IMG/VR virus record: IMGVR_UViG_3300050821_023953
Location: 1 to 36,549 of that record
Direction: 5' to 3' (one strand)
From: a virus
DNA: 36,549 bases
The translations under genes were made by a program, and so were the position numbers. Positions 30,162 to 36,540 of the stretch are shown piece after piece. Under the pieces are notes generated by a model, which saw only the letters and a list, made by a program, of their open reading frames with translations, ran no database searches and was not told where the DNA came from. How positions within the stretch are numbered: the stretch's first letter is position 1; each line of letters opens with the position of its first letter.

Positions 30162-30539
30162 TTATGCGGCTTCCGCCCAGCGTTCGCCGGGATGCGTGCG
30201 GAGCCACTCGGCGCGGAATTCTTCGGCGCGGCGTTTGGTGTCGTCGGACATGGCGATCAACCGATTGTAGTTGTGATGGGCTTCGTCTTTGGGGATGGCG
30301 CGGGTCAGTCGGTAGCCGCGCGCGCCGCCCGCGATGATGCCGCCGCTGGCCGACGCCAGGTCGCGGATCAGGCGGTCGGAGAATTGCGCCATGCCGATCA
30401 GGTATTTCAACCGCTCCGCGATCTCGCCGGCCGTGGTCCAGTCCGTGCAGCCGTCCAGGAAGCCGATCAGCGTGTCGATGCGCGGGTCCTCGCATTCGAC
30501 GCGGGAGAAGACCAACTCGGGTTGGAAGGCGGCGGTCAT
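30162..30539 (-). CDS. Winged-helix protein of unknown function
   Basis: 125 residues. The central part WTTAGEIAERLKYLIGMAQFSDRLIRDLASASGGIIAGG with GYRLT is a winged helix with the wing loop typical of phage regulators or replication accessory proteins. The C-terminal helix contains TKRRAEEFRAEW. It starts at a TAATG junction with a possible 55-codon ORF upstream. Likely early regulator. Confidence 0.6.
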   Translation of the reverse strand: MTAAFQPELVFSRVECEDPRIDTLIGFLDGCTDWTTAGEIAERLKYLIGMAQFSDRLIRDLASASGGIIAGGARGYRLTRAIPKDEAHHNYNRLIAMSDDTKRRAEEFRAEWLRTHPGERWAEAA

Positions 30540-30706
30540 TATTGGAATGGAATCCTCCGTGCAGCATCGCTTCCCGACGTGACTTCATCAGCAAATCCGC
30601 CGGCACGTTGGCAAGACGCGCGCGCGAGACTTCTTTGACCTAGCCTCGGTCTGTGCTGACTACCGATTAGGGTTGCCCCTTCTGCTCGGAGGAAATTTAA
30701 GATCAT
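30539..30706 (-). CDS. Possible small coupled ORF (55 codons)
   Basis: Begins with ATGA overlap at 30706 and ends with TAATG overlap at 30539, so both ends show the coupling seen for real genes here. But the codon use is unlike its neighbours (few C/G third positions) and no motif is visible. Another frame has weak coding character near its end. Alternatively this is a 160-bp non-coding gap. Confidence 0.3.
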   Translation of the reverse strand: MILNFLRAEGATLIGSQHRPRLGQRSLARASCQRAGGFADEVTSGSDAARRIPFQ

Positions 30707-30978
30707 GCGTGGATGCCCATCGCTCTTAGGGCGCGACGGATTTTGAACCATGCCCGTTTCTCGGTGGACTCGGCCGCCTGACGCGTGCATCCCATCAATT
30801 CGGCGATTTCGGAAAAGGAGAGTATTGCGATGCTATCCATCGAATGCGGAGTGTGGTCTCGTCGGAGCTTACGGCTGTATGCGCACTGATACTTTTTTAC
30901 CTTTGCGCTGTTTCGCGCCTGGTAACGTTTGACGGCCGCGAGTTGGGCTGGAGATGTTTTCACTTTCAAAACGGGCAT
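30703..30978 (-). CDS. Sigma-70 region 4-like HTH protein
   Basis: 91 residues. A basic N-terminus (AVKRYQARNSAKVKKYQ) precedes a sigma-4-type helix-turn-helix: ILSFSEIAELMGCTRQAAES followed by TEKRAWFKIRRAL. It resembles the HTH in the upstream 78-residue protein (LSEIGEIFGMTKQNAYT). Such proteins could act like Mor/C-type activators of middle or late transcription in Mu. Overlaps the preceding gene by 13 bp. Confidence 0.65.
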   Translation of the reverse strand: MPVLKVKTSPAQLAAVKRYQARNSAKVKKYQCAYSRKLRRDHTPHSMDSIAILSFSEIAELMGCTRQAAESTEKRAWFKIRRALRAMGIHA

Positions 30979-31616
30979 TCGATTCCTGCGGTTTCGCGTT
31001 GGCGCCGCGGCTCCCGGCTCCCTGCTCCCCGCTTCTTGAGCGTGTAAGTCAGGTTGCGCAGTTGGGACAGCGTGAGATCGGCGGGGTCGGTCACTTTGTA
31101 TTTGTCACGGAGCAGGGCCGACAAAGTGGGAGACAAAGTGGATGACAAAGTGCGGAGGAAGGCCAGATGCCGGCGACGTTCGCCGGGATGGTCCGGGAGC
31201 TTTTCGTCGCACTCGATGCCGAGGCGTTTGGCTTCGGCGATTCGGCGGCTGACGGTGTCGAACTTTTCGTAAGCCAGGCGGTCATGGACGGCGCGGAGGT
31301 CCTCGGGATTGATCAGGAGCGCGAAGGCGTTCAGGACGCGGTCGAGGTCCTCGTTGTCGAACTGCGTGAGAGACTTTAGCGTTCCGAGCGCGAACAAGTA
31401 GCAGCCCTTCCGCAGCCGGTCCGCGGCCGGGAAGCGGAGCAGCGACGGCATGTCCGCGTAAGCCCAGACGCGTTCGTGCCACTGCGAGCGGTCCGGGCCT
31501 ACCGCGCCCGGCACGAGCAACCCGCCTTCCATCCGCCAGTTGTTCACGCCGCACACACGGCCCCAGCCGTGCTCGTTATTCCAATGCAGGGAGATTTGGG
31601 GTTGGGTTAGGCTCAT
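30966..31616 (-). CDS. Protein of unknown function with two repeat-derived segments
   Basis: 216 residues from the ATG at 31616 (MSLTQPQISLHWNNEHG). Residues 1-150 appear genuine, with LRKGCYLFALGTLKSLTQFDNEDLDRV. Residues about 156-166 (LSSTLSPTLSA) come from an in-frame GACAAAGTG triple repeat, then ALLRDKYKVTDPADLTLSQLRNLTY resumes, and the C-terminus (GAGSREP) comes from another repeat. The insertion keeps the frame because 33 bp is a multiple of 3. Function unknown. Confidence 0.55.
   Translation of the reverse strand: MSLTQPQISLHWNNEHGWGRVCGVNNWRMEGGLLVPGAVGPDRSQWHERVWAYADMPSLLRFPAADRLRKGCYLFALGTLKSLTQFDNEDLDRVLNAFALLINPEDLRAVHDRLAYEKFDTVSRRIAEAKRLGIECDEKLPDHPGERRRHLAFLRTLSSTLSPTLSALLRDKYKVTDPADLTLSQLRNLTYTLKKRGAGSREPRRQRETAGIECPF
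31008..31035. repeat. GGGAGCG-type repeat, reverse orientation
   Basis: GGCTCCCGGCTCCCTGCTCC encodes GAGSREP at the end of the 216-residue protein. Confidence 0.65.
31120..31152. repeat. GACAAAGTG triple repeat, copy 8
   Basis: Units at 31120, 31132, 31144 with GGA and GAT spacers, in frame inside the 216-residue unknown protein. Confidence 0.9.
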
Positions 31617-31849
31617 ATCAAATCCTCCCATGCCCGATGTTCTGGCACTTCCCTGCGAAGGCCATGAACGATTTTACCAAGTATGACGACCACTTCGGTA
31701 TAAGCGTTTTGTTTCGTCATCCCGAATATCTCTCCGATTTCTGACAGCGTAAGAACCCGGCTATTATACAATCGCCGGTCGAGCTGAACGCCTAACCGGT
31801 AATAAAGGCAGAAGCCCGGTTTGCGCGTCTTGCTTTTAAGCATGTTCAT
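31613..31849 (-). CDS. Sigma-70 region 4-like HTH protein, paralogue
   Basis: 78 residues: VLTLSEIGEIFGMTKQNAYTE followed by a second helix IVHGLRREV. The same type of HTH as the 91-residue protein two genes downstream. Its start overlaps the DUF2786 gene by 14 bp. Probable transcription regulator of the early/middle switch. Confidence 0.6.
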   Translation of the reverse strand: MNMLKSKTRKPGFCLYYRLGVQLDRRLYNSRVLTLSEIGEIFGMTKQNAYTEVVVILGKIVHGLRREVPEHRAWEDLI

Positions 31850-32540
31850 AGCCCGCAGTGAGCAGTTTGCGTTCGCCGGGTTTGCCGTTCAGTCCCTTGT
31901 TGATTTCGGTGTCCTGGCCTTGGCGGAAACCATCCATGAGCGCGTCGCGATTTCTACGGCCGATGTCGGCGAAGTTCGGAACTTTAACCGTCGGGATATG
32001 GTCCTTGATGTATTTGTCGCGGTTCTCCTTATCCCTCAACGCGACGGCCGTCTTAGTCTCCCCGATAGCAAGAGTTTCCCTGGATTCGTGGAGCTTGGCG
32101 AAAATTCCATACATGAAGCCGGCGATGAAGCTGTTGCGCTTCGTGGTCGAAAGCTTGCGGGCGAATTCGTCCTGATATTTGCGCAAGCAACGGGAGCACG
32201 CCGAGACCAGAAACCCATGGACGTAAATCGCGATCTCGACGTCGGTCTCAGTGCCCACAAAAAGCCAGCTTGGCCGCGCGAGAACGATGCGCACGTTGAA
32301 GTAGTTCTCCAGGATCGAAAGCGTCAGCTTGCGAATGAGGCTGAATCGCGCGCCAATTCCGAAAGCCTTGTGCAGGATGCGTTTAGTTTGTTCGTCAACG
32401 TCCACATCGGCCATGTCGATGTTGTGGCGCGCCGCCAATTCGAAGGCGCGCTGCATCGCAAGCTCGGCTTCGTGGCGATTGGAACTTTGCGCCAGGCGCA
32501 GAAGCTTCTTGATCTTTTCCAGAACTGATTCGTTGATCAT
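31836..32540 (-). CDS. DUF2786 family protein
   Basis: 234 residues from the ATG at 32540, which follows AAAGGA and overlaps the previous TGA. The N-terminus INESVLEKIKKLLRLAQSSNRHEAELAM followed by RAFELAARHNIDM is the DUF2786 signature (KI..LL.LA.S.N.HEA..A...A..L..+..+). The rest, with SLIRKLTLSILENYF and RCLRKYQ, is the usual longer C-terminal half. Common in phages and prophages; biochemical role unknown. Confidence 0.8.
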   Translation of the reverse strand: MINESVLEKIKKLLRLAQSSNRHEAELAMQRAFELAARHNIDMADVDVDEQTKRILHKAFGIGARFSLIRKLTLSILENYFNVRIVLARPSWLFVGTETDVEIAIYVHGFLVSACSRCLRKYQDEFARKLSTTKRNSFIAGFMYGIFAKLHESRETLAIGETKTAVALRDKENRDKYIKDHIPTVKVPNFADIGRRNRDALMDGFRQGQDTEINKGLNGKPGERKLLTAGYEHA

Positions 32541-32803
32541 GCGGCTTTTTTCCTTTCGAACGGTGCGCGCAAGCGCGGCGCGCCGGGCGGCAGTTTGCGA
32601 ACCTTTTCCAGTCCTCGTGCGCGAAGGCTTTCCTCCCATCGGCGATGGCGGATCGTGGCAAAGGAAAGGCCGGCATCGATTTCATCTTTGCGAAAGATGA
32701 ACGGCCGGAAATACGTCCTGCGCTCGAATCGCGCAGGGATACCGAAGCGAACGGCGCGCAGGTAGCGCGCAATCGTTTCTGGTTTTGGGAGGTCGAGGAG
32801 CAT
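32537..32803 (-). CDS. Small basic protein of unknown function
   Basis: 88 residues, strongly basic: LRAVRFGIPARFERRTYF and RHRRWEESLRARGLEKVRK. ATGA overlap with DUF2786 downstream and TGATG overlap upstream. Possibly nucleic-acid binding by charge; no family recognised. Confidence 0.5.
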   Translation of the reverse strand: MLLDLPKPETIARYLRAVRFGIPARFERRTYFRPFIFRKDEIDAGLSFATIRHRRWEESLRARGLEKVRKLPPGAPRLRAPFERKKAA

Positions 32804-33027
32804 CAGAGCGGCCTTCGTTTGGCGCAGGCATTTGCCAACCGGTATGCGATTCCGGAAATAACCACGCGCTGATGCTCGCGATCCGAGCCGACTTCCGTCG
32901 CAGCCACATTAGTAAGCGCCTGATCTCCGCGGCGCGACAGAATTTCAGTTTGCACGTCGAACTTGTCGTGTGCCTCGACCAGTTCGCCTAGCAACGCTCG
33001 CACTTTTGCGTTGACGACGATTTTCAT
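32803..33027 (-). CDS. Small protein of unknown function
   Basis: 74 residues: NAKVRALLGELVEAHDKFDV then beta-like HQRVVISGIAYRLANA. Joined to its neighbours by ATGA and TGATG overlaps. No family recognised. Confidence 0.5.
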   Translation of the reverse strand: MKIVVNAKVRALLGELVEAHDKFDVQTEILSRRGDQALTNVAATEVGSDREHQRVVISGIAYRLANACAKRRPL

Positions 33028-33314
33028 TTCGCTTCAGGCCATTCAACCAGCCATGTGCTGGCGTGGATGGATTGGGTGATTTGCTCGACGGCGATGCCTT
33101 CCTGCTCCAGCCGGCTTTGAGTGGCGTAGGCGACTTTCTTGATTCCGAGCTTGGACTTGAGCGCGACTTTGGCGACGGCCTTGAACGCGCTGCCGGTGTT
33201 GCTGGCGGTAACGCCGTTGGCGGCGCGGGCGACGTAGCCCTGGCCGCTGTGCCGGACGTGGATGACGAGAGAGCAGCGGAGAGGGGAGAGAGGAGAGGGT
33301 AGAGTGGAACTCAT
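33024..33314 (-). CDS. Small phage protein with repeat-derived N-terminus
   Basis: 96 residues. Residues 1-16 (SSTLPSPLSPLRCSL) are encoded by a GAGAGGRGAG-type repeat. The conserved-looking part starts at VIHVRHSGQGYVARAANGVTAS and continues through SAFKAVAKVALKSKLG, a small alpha/beta fold like many short phage proteins near Gam. The ancestral start may lie within or just after the repeat. Confidence 0.55.
   Translation of the reverse strand: MSSTLPSPLSPLRCSLVIHVRHSGQGYVARAANGVTASNTGSAFKAVAKVALKSKLGIKKVAYATQSRLEQEGIAVEQITQSIHASTWLVEWPEAK
33267..33306. repeat. GAGAGGGGAGAG-type repeat
   Basis: Purine-rich GAGAGGRGAG units encode the first residues of the 96-residue phage protein (STLPSPLSPLR). 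Confidence 0.7.
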
Positions 33315-33850
33315 GGCGCGACTTCCTTTCCGCGGATGAAGAATTGATCGTCGCGGGCGAAACAGATGCCGGCGCGTTCGAGTTGATCGGTTGTGAGTTT
33401 TTCACGATCACGCAGAAGCGCATCCTTGTCGGGTTGCGGCTCGGGATGGCGCACGTAATCCTTGCCCCACACGAGGCCGAGGAGGCTTTGGACGACGACT
33501 TTCCAGGTGACTTTTCGCCCGGTGGTTTCAACGCGGTATGGCGTCCATTCGAAGCCAATGACGGCGGTGAGGGTTTCGCGGCTTTTCTTTTCGGCGAACA
33601 GTTCGGCGCGGTGCGTGAGACAATACGCGGTTACCGCTTCCTCACGGGCGGAAATGTTGTCACTGAGATCGCCGATGGGTTTGGCGTATTCCTGTTGGAT
33701 GGCCGCGATCCGGGCCTCCATCTGTGCGAACCGCTCGGCGCGGAAGGCGCGCAGGCGGATGATCTCGCAGGTGTGCATATCGAGAGACTCAATCGACGTG
33801 ATGCTGACACCGGGCTTTGGACTTTGGACTTTGGACTTTGGACTTTTCAT
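33311..33850 (-). CDS. gam: Host-nuclease inhibitor Gam (Mu Gam-like)
   Basis: 179 residues. The central coiled coil (AQMEARIAAIQQEYAKPIGDLSDNI then YCLTHRAELF) and FAEKKSRETLTAVIGFEW, then TWKVVVQSLLG, YVRHPEPQPDKDALLRDR and FFIRGKEV match the Gam family in order. Gam binds double-stranded DNA ends and protects them from host exonucleases; Mu keeps it in the early region. Residues 1-12 (KSPKSKVQSPKP) and the ATG at 33850 lie in a TTTGGACT-type repeat; an ATG at 33778 (MHTCEII) is the likely ancestral start. Confidence 0.85.
   Translation of the reverse strand: MKSPKSKVQSPKPGVSITSIESLDMHTCEIIRLRAFRAERFAQMEARIAAIQQEYAKPIGDLSDNISAREEAVTAYCLTHRAELFAEKKSRETLTAVIGFEWTPYRVETTGRKVTWKVVVQSLLGLVWGKDYVRHPEPQPDKDALLRDREKLTTDQLERAGICFARDDQFFIRGKEVAP
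33814..33848. repeat. TTTGGACT-type repeat, copy 2 of the GTCCAAAG family
   Basis: CTTTGGACTTTGGACTTTGG tandem units at the start of gam; they encode KSPKSKVQSPK and carry the start codon. Confidence 0.85.
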
Positions 33851-34041
33851 TTTGGTTTTGTGTGTTTCGGGCAGTTTTGGTTCCTCTCCATTTCCGCCGT
33901 CGTGAAATTCAAATGGGACCCGTCCTCCGTAGCAGACTTACTGCGGAGGGTGGATGCGCGAATGAAAACCCAGAGGCAGAGCGCGACAGCGACGAACGCG
34001 TAAGCCAGGAACCAGCGCTCCAAAAGGGTGTGGGTTTTCAT
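33847..34041 (-). CDS. Small single-pass membrane protein
   Basis: 64 residues from the ATG at 34041 (ATGA overlap). One transmembrane helix at about 9-26 (WFLAYAFVAVALCLWVFI), followed by a polar tail. Could be an early superinfection-exclusion protein or holin-like, but it is located among replication-type early genes. No family recognised. Confidence 0.55.
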   Translation of the reverse strand: MKTHTLLERWFLAYAFVAVALCLWVFIRASTLRSKSATEDGSHLNFTTAEMERNQNCPKHTKPK

Positions 34042-34259
34042 GTCTTTGTTGTGCCACATGGAACAACCTTGAAATTGTTCTCCAAGCCTACGAATGCCTT
34101 CCGCGCAACTCTGAGGCAAATGATGGTCCGGGCGATCACAGGATCGCGGACCACGCCGTCAGCTTCCTGGAAGGACCGCTGGTAACTGTCGATTGCGAGG
34201 GTTAATGCGCGTCGGACTTGGTGGGACGTGATGAGTGGGGGTTTGCGAGATTTGCTCAT
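34038..34259 (-). CDS. Small helical protein of unknown function
   Basis: 73 residues, mainly helical (ALTLAIDSYQRSFQEADGVV and ARTIICLRVARKAF). ATGA overlaps on both sides show it is part of the early operon. No family recognised. Confidence 0.5.
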   Translation of the reverse strand: MSKSRKPPLITSHQVRRALTLAIDSYQRSFQEADGVVRDPVIARTIICLRVARKAFVGLENNFKVVPCGTTKT

Positions 34260-34552
34260 ATCAGCGTTGGCGTTCGGGTTGCGGCGAGTTCCTGGCCGAG
34301 TTCTTTGGCGTGGCGTTTGAGCGCGTCCTGGCGCTTGCGCAGGCGAACGGCGTCGGCGCGCAGTTCGTTAGCCTGGTGAAACTTGGTTTTGTATTGGTCG
34401 TTGTCGCGCTTGTTGGGCGGGACGGAGTTGAGCCAAAGGATAAGGAGGTTCGCTTCCTGATCCTTCGCCTCAGCTTCGCGGCATTCGCGGGCTTGTTGCT
34501 CGCGGTTTTTGTCGAGCAGGTTGAGCAGGAGATTTTCGGGGCGCGCTTTCAC
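34256..34552 (-). CDS. Coiled-coil protein of unknown function
   Basis: 98 residues from the GTG at 34552, with a Shine-Dalgarno GGAGGGAAT about nine bases upstream and GTGA overlap with the 57-residue gene. Highly charged coiled coil (NREQQARECREAEAKDQEAN, RLRKRQDALKRHAKELGQEL). Small coiled-coil proteins are common in phage early operons. Role unknown. Confidence 0.6.
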   Translation of the reverse strand: MKARPENLLLNLLDKNREQQARECREAEAKDQEANLLILWLNSVPPNKRDNDQYKTKFHQANELRADAVRLRKRQDALKRHAKELGQELAATRTPTLI

Positions 34553-34722
34553 AATTCGATTCCCTCCAGGTCCTTGGGTTTGATGCCGAGCGTCTTGCGC
34601 CACCATTCCAGGTGGAGCGGGCTAAGCGTTTCCAGCTTGAGGCCGGTGTTTCGGCAGGCGGTGCAGCGCAGCGCCTGGATGCGCTTGCGCCGCCCGCAAC
34701 GGCATTTGTCGTAGTGGACCAT
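34549..34722 (-). CDS. Zinc-ribbon miniprotein (57 residues)
   Basis: MVHYDKCRCGRRKRIQALRC then TACRNTGLKLETLSPLHLEW, ending TLGIKPKDLEGIEL. Two Cys pairs (CRC at 7-9 and C20/C23) fit a zinc ribbon. It is below common ORF length cut-offs but has a GGAGG site upstream of the ATG at 34722 and a GTGA overlap at its end. It lies between MuB and the coiled-coil gene. Confidence 0.7.
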   Translation of the reverse strand: MVHYDKCRCGRRKRIQALRCTACRNTGLKLETLSPLHLEWWRKTLGIKPKDLEGIEL

Positions 34723-34725
34723 GGG

Positions 34726-35817
34726 TCACTCCTCCCCGAGCGCTTCGCGCAGATGGTCGATGGTGAGTTTGTTGTCCTCGGCGATCTGCTTGGCGGTCTG
34801 GAACGCCTGGAAGAAGGTGCGGACGCGTCCGGACCGGCGCGCGAGGTCCTCAAGGTATTTGGCGTGTTTCTCGGCGTGTTGCAGGCCGAAGGCGTCGGCG
34901 ATCTGGAGCGCGTCTTCGCGCGGGGTGTAGGCCGGCAATTCCAGGAACTCAGCGGAACCGCCGCATCGGCCGACGAATTGCTCGAAATATCCGCGGTCCT
35001 CGCCGGCCATGATCGCGCCTTTGAAATCCGGGCTGGCGCTCATGATGATGGTGCAGCGGGTTTCGTCCTGGAGTTTTTGGAGGTAACCGAAGACGGGTTG
35101 GTTCGCGCCGTCGCGGGAGCGGTAGAGGCGCTGGATGTTATCGACGATGATCGTACGCTTGGCGTTGACGCATTCGCGGATGCGGAGTTTTTTGCGCGTG
35201 GTGGGCATGTAGGCGCTGACGCCGTAGCAGCTCGCCAGGTCGGTGATGAATTGGGTGAAGTGCGAGGTTTCGGGCGCTTCGAGCCAAACGCAACTGCCGT
35301 GATTGTTTTCCAGGCAATACTGGTGGTAACACGCGGTCTTCTGCGCGCCGGTCGGGCCGATGACCAAACCAAATTTGCAAATGCGATCCGCGGCGCGGCG
35401 AACGTCGATGTAGTTTTTGATCAGCTCCCATGTGCCGGTCTTGACGAACGGGACGCGGCCGGCCATGGCGCTGATGTTGCAATCCGCGCGGAGCCGGTCA
35501 ACGAGCTGGAGGAAGTTGCGCAGCTTCATAACGGGCGCGTCGAGCGGGTTTCCGCTGGCGTCCTTCTGCCAGCGGCCGCGCAGGATTTTGGCGAACGTGC
35601 TGGCGGTGGTTTCGAACCCGAGCGATTTTACGCGGGCTTCGAGGACTTCGAGGTTGCGGTCGCATTCACGCGACACGTAGGAGCCGAGCCAGACGAACGG
35701 TTCGCGCATCGGCTCGGGGTAGAGTTGCGCGGTCGTTTCGAGGTGGGACGTTTCGAGCTGAAGGACTTGGTTGCCTCCGTTGTGAGTGCGGCCGTCGATT
35801 TTGCTTAGTGTCTCCAT
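34726..35817 (-). CDS. MuB-like AAA+ transposition ATPase
   Basis: 363 residues. Walker A is GPTGAQKT (154-161), Walker B is IIVDN (223-227, Asp226), sensor-like IIMSASPDF (257-265), then a C-terminal AAA+ lid with YLEDLARRSGRVRTFFQA (321-338). In Mu, MuB selects the target DNA and delivers it to the MuA transposase; it is the second early gene. The N-terminal 100 residues lack a recognisable HTH. An A/C-rich leader precedes the ATG at 35817. The Glu of the usual Walker B DE is Asn here. Confidence 0.8.
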   Translation of the reverse strand: METLSKIDGRTHNGGNQVLQLETSHLETTAQLYPEPMREPFVWLGSYVSRECDRNLEVLEARVKSLGFETTASTFAKILRGRWQKDASGNPLDAPVMKLRNFLQLVDRLRADCNISAMAGRVPFVKTGTWELIKNYIDVRRAADRICKFGLVIGPTGAQKTACYHQYCLENNHGSCVWLEAPETSHFTQFITDLASCYGVSAYMPTTRKKLRIRECVNAKRTIIVDNIQRLYRSRDGANQPVFGYLQKLQDETRCTIIMSASPDFKGAIMAGEDRGYFEQFVGRCGGSAEFLELPAYTPREDALQIADAFGLQHAEKHAKYLEDLARRSGRVRTFFQAFQTAKQIAEDNKLTIDHLREALGEE

Positions 35818-35861
35818 GGGTTTATTGCGGTTAAGTGTTTCCGGTTGTGATTCGTGGACGG

Positions 35862-36263
35862 TTACCGCGGGGCATGCGGCGCGCGGCCGGGATCGAAGTG
35901 CGGGCCGTGTGGGACGGGATCGCTTCCGCCGCCCATGCCGGGCCGGTCATCGCAGTAGCAGCCGGTTAGGGTGGACAGGCCCAACAACAGCAGCGCGAAG
36001 GCCAGCGCGCGCGCCAGCAATTTCGATTTGGTGTCATCGGGACGTTTCCACTTCCAATTCGAGACGATCCGTTCAACTTGGCGATCTTCGCCGACGAATT
36101 GAACGGACCAGCGCGGACACTCGTCATCGGCGCGCACCAGGCGTTTTAACACGGCCTCGCCCTCCGGGGTTTTCTGTGAGAGTGGATCGTGATAGATGGT
36201 CACCGTCATGCCCGGCTTGAGCTTCATGCTCTCGCGCTGCTGGATTGTTGCTTCGGTTTTCAT
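35862..36263 (-). CDS. Protein with soluble N-terminal domain and internal lipobox-like membrane segment
   Basis: 133 residues. The N-terminal part (KPGMTVTIYHDPLSQKTPEGEAVLKRLV and WSVQFVGEDRQVERIV) looks like a small SH3/KOW-like domain. At 81-102 a sequence typical of lipoprotein signals follows: KLLARALAFALLLLGLSTLTGC. So it may be a type II membrane protein or a fusion of a small protein with a lipoprotein. The ATG has AGGAG upstream plus an A/C leader. It is in the early operon between MuB and the right edge. Confidence 0.6.
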   Translation of the reverse strand: MKTEATIQQRESMKLKPGMTVTIYHDPLSQKTPEGEAVLKRLVRADDECPRWSVQFVGEDRQVERIVSNWKWKRPDDTKSKLLARALAFALLLLGLSTLTGCYCDDRPGMGGGSDPVPHGPHFDPGRAPHAPR

Positions 36264-36294
36264 TGGTTCTCCTGTTGTGGTGGTTTCTGGTTGA

Positions 36295-36540
36295 TTACGA
36301 AATCAGGTTGAGGTTGCGCGCGCGTTCGGCCTGGCGCGCGAGGCGTTCGCGGCGTTTCCGGAAGGCGTCATCGCCGGACTCTGGAGCAGCGACGGCAGGG
36401 ACTTCAGGGACGGAAGGGCGAGGCGCTGGCGTTTCCGGCAGTGATGCCCGGATGGTCCTGGCTTCGGCGCGGCGCGCGGCGATCTCGGGCGGCAACTGAC
36501 GGGACGGCGCGTGTTTGACGATTGTGCCGTAGCCGGCCAT
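36295..36540 (-). CDS. C-terminal fragment or small protein at right edge, possibly of MuA transposase
   Basis: 81 residues from MAGYGTIVKHAPS; the frame stays open to the window edge, so this may be the C-terminal end of a larger protein. The sequence (IAARRAEARTIRASLPETPAPRPSVPEV and AFRKRRERLARQAERARN) is charged and helical, as at the end of Mu-like transposases. The Pro/Val stretch coincides with GGGAC repeat units. As MuB usually follows MuA, MuA is expected just beyond the edge. Confidence 0.45.
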   Translation of the reverse strand: MAGYGTIVKHAPSRQLPPEIAARRAEARTIRASLPETPAPRPSVPEVPAVAAPESGDDAFRKRRERLARQAERARNLNLIS

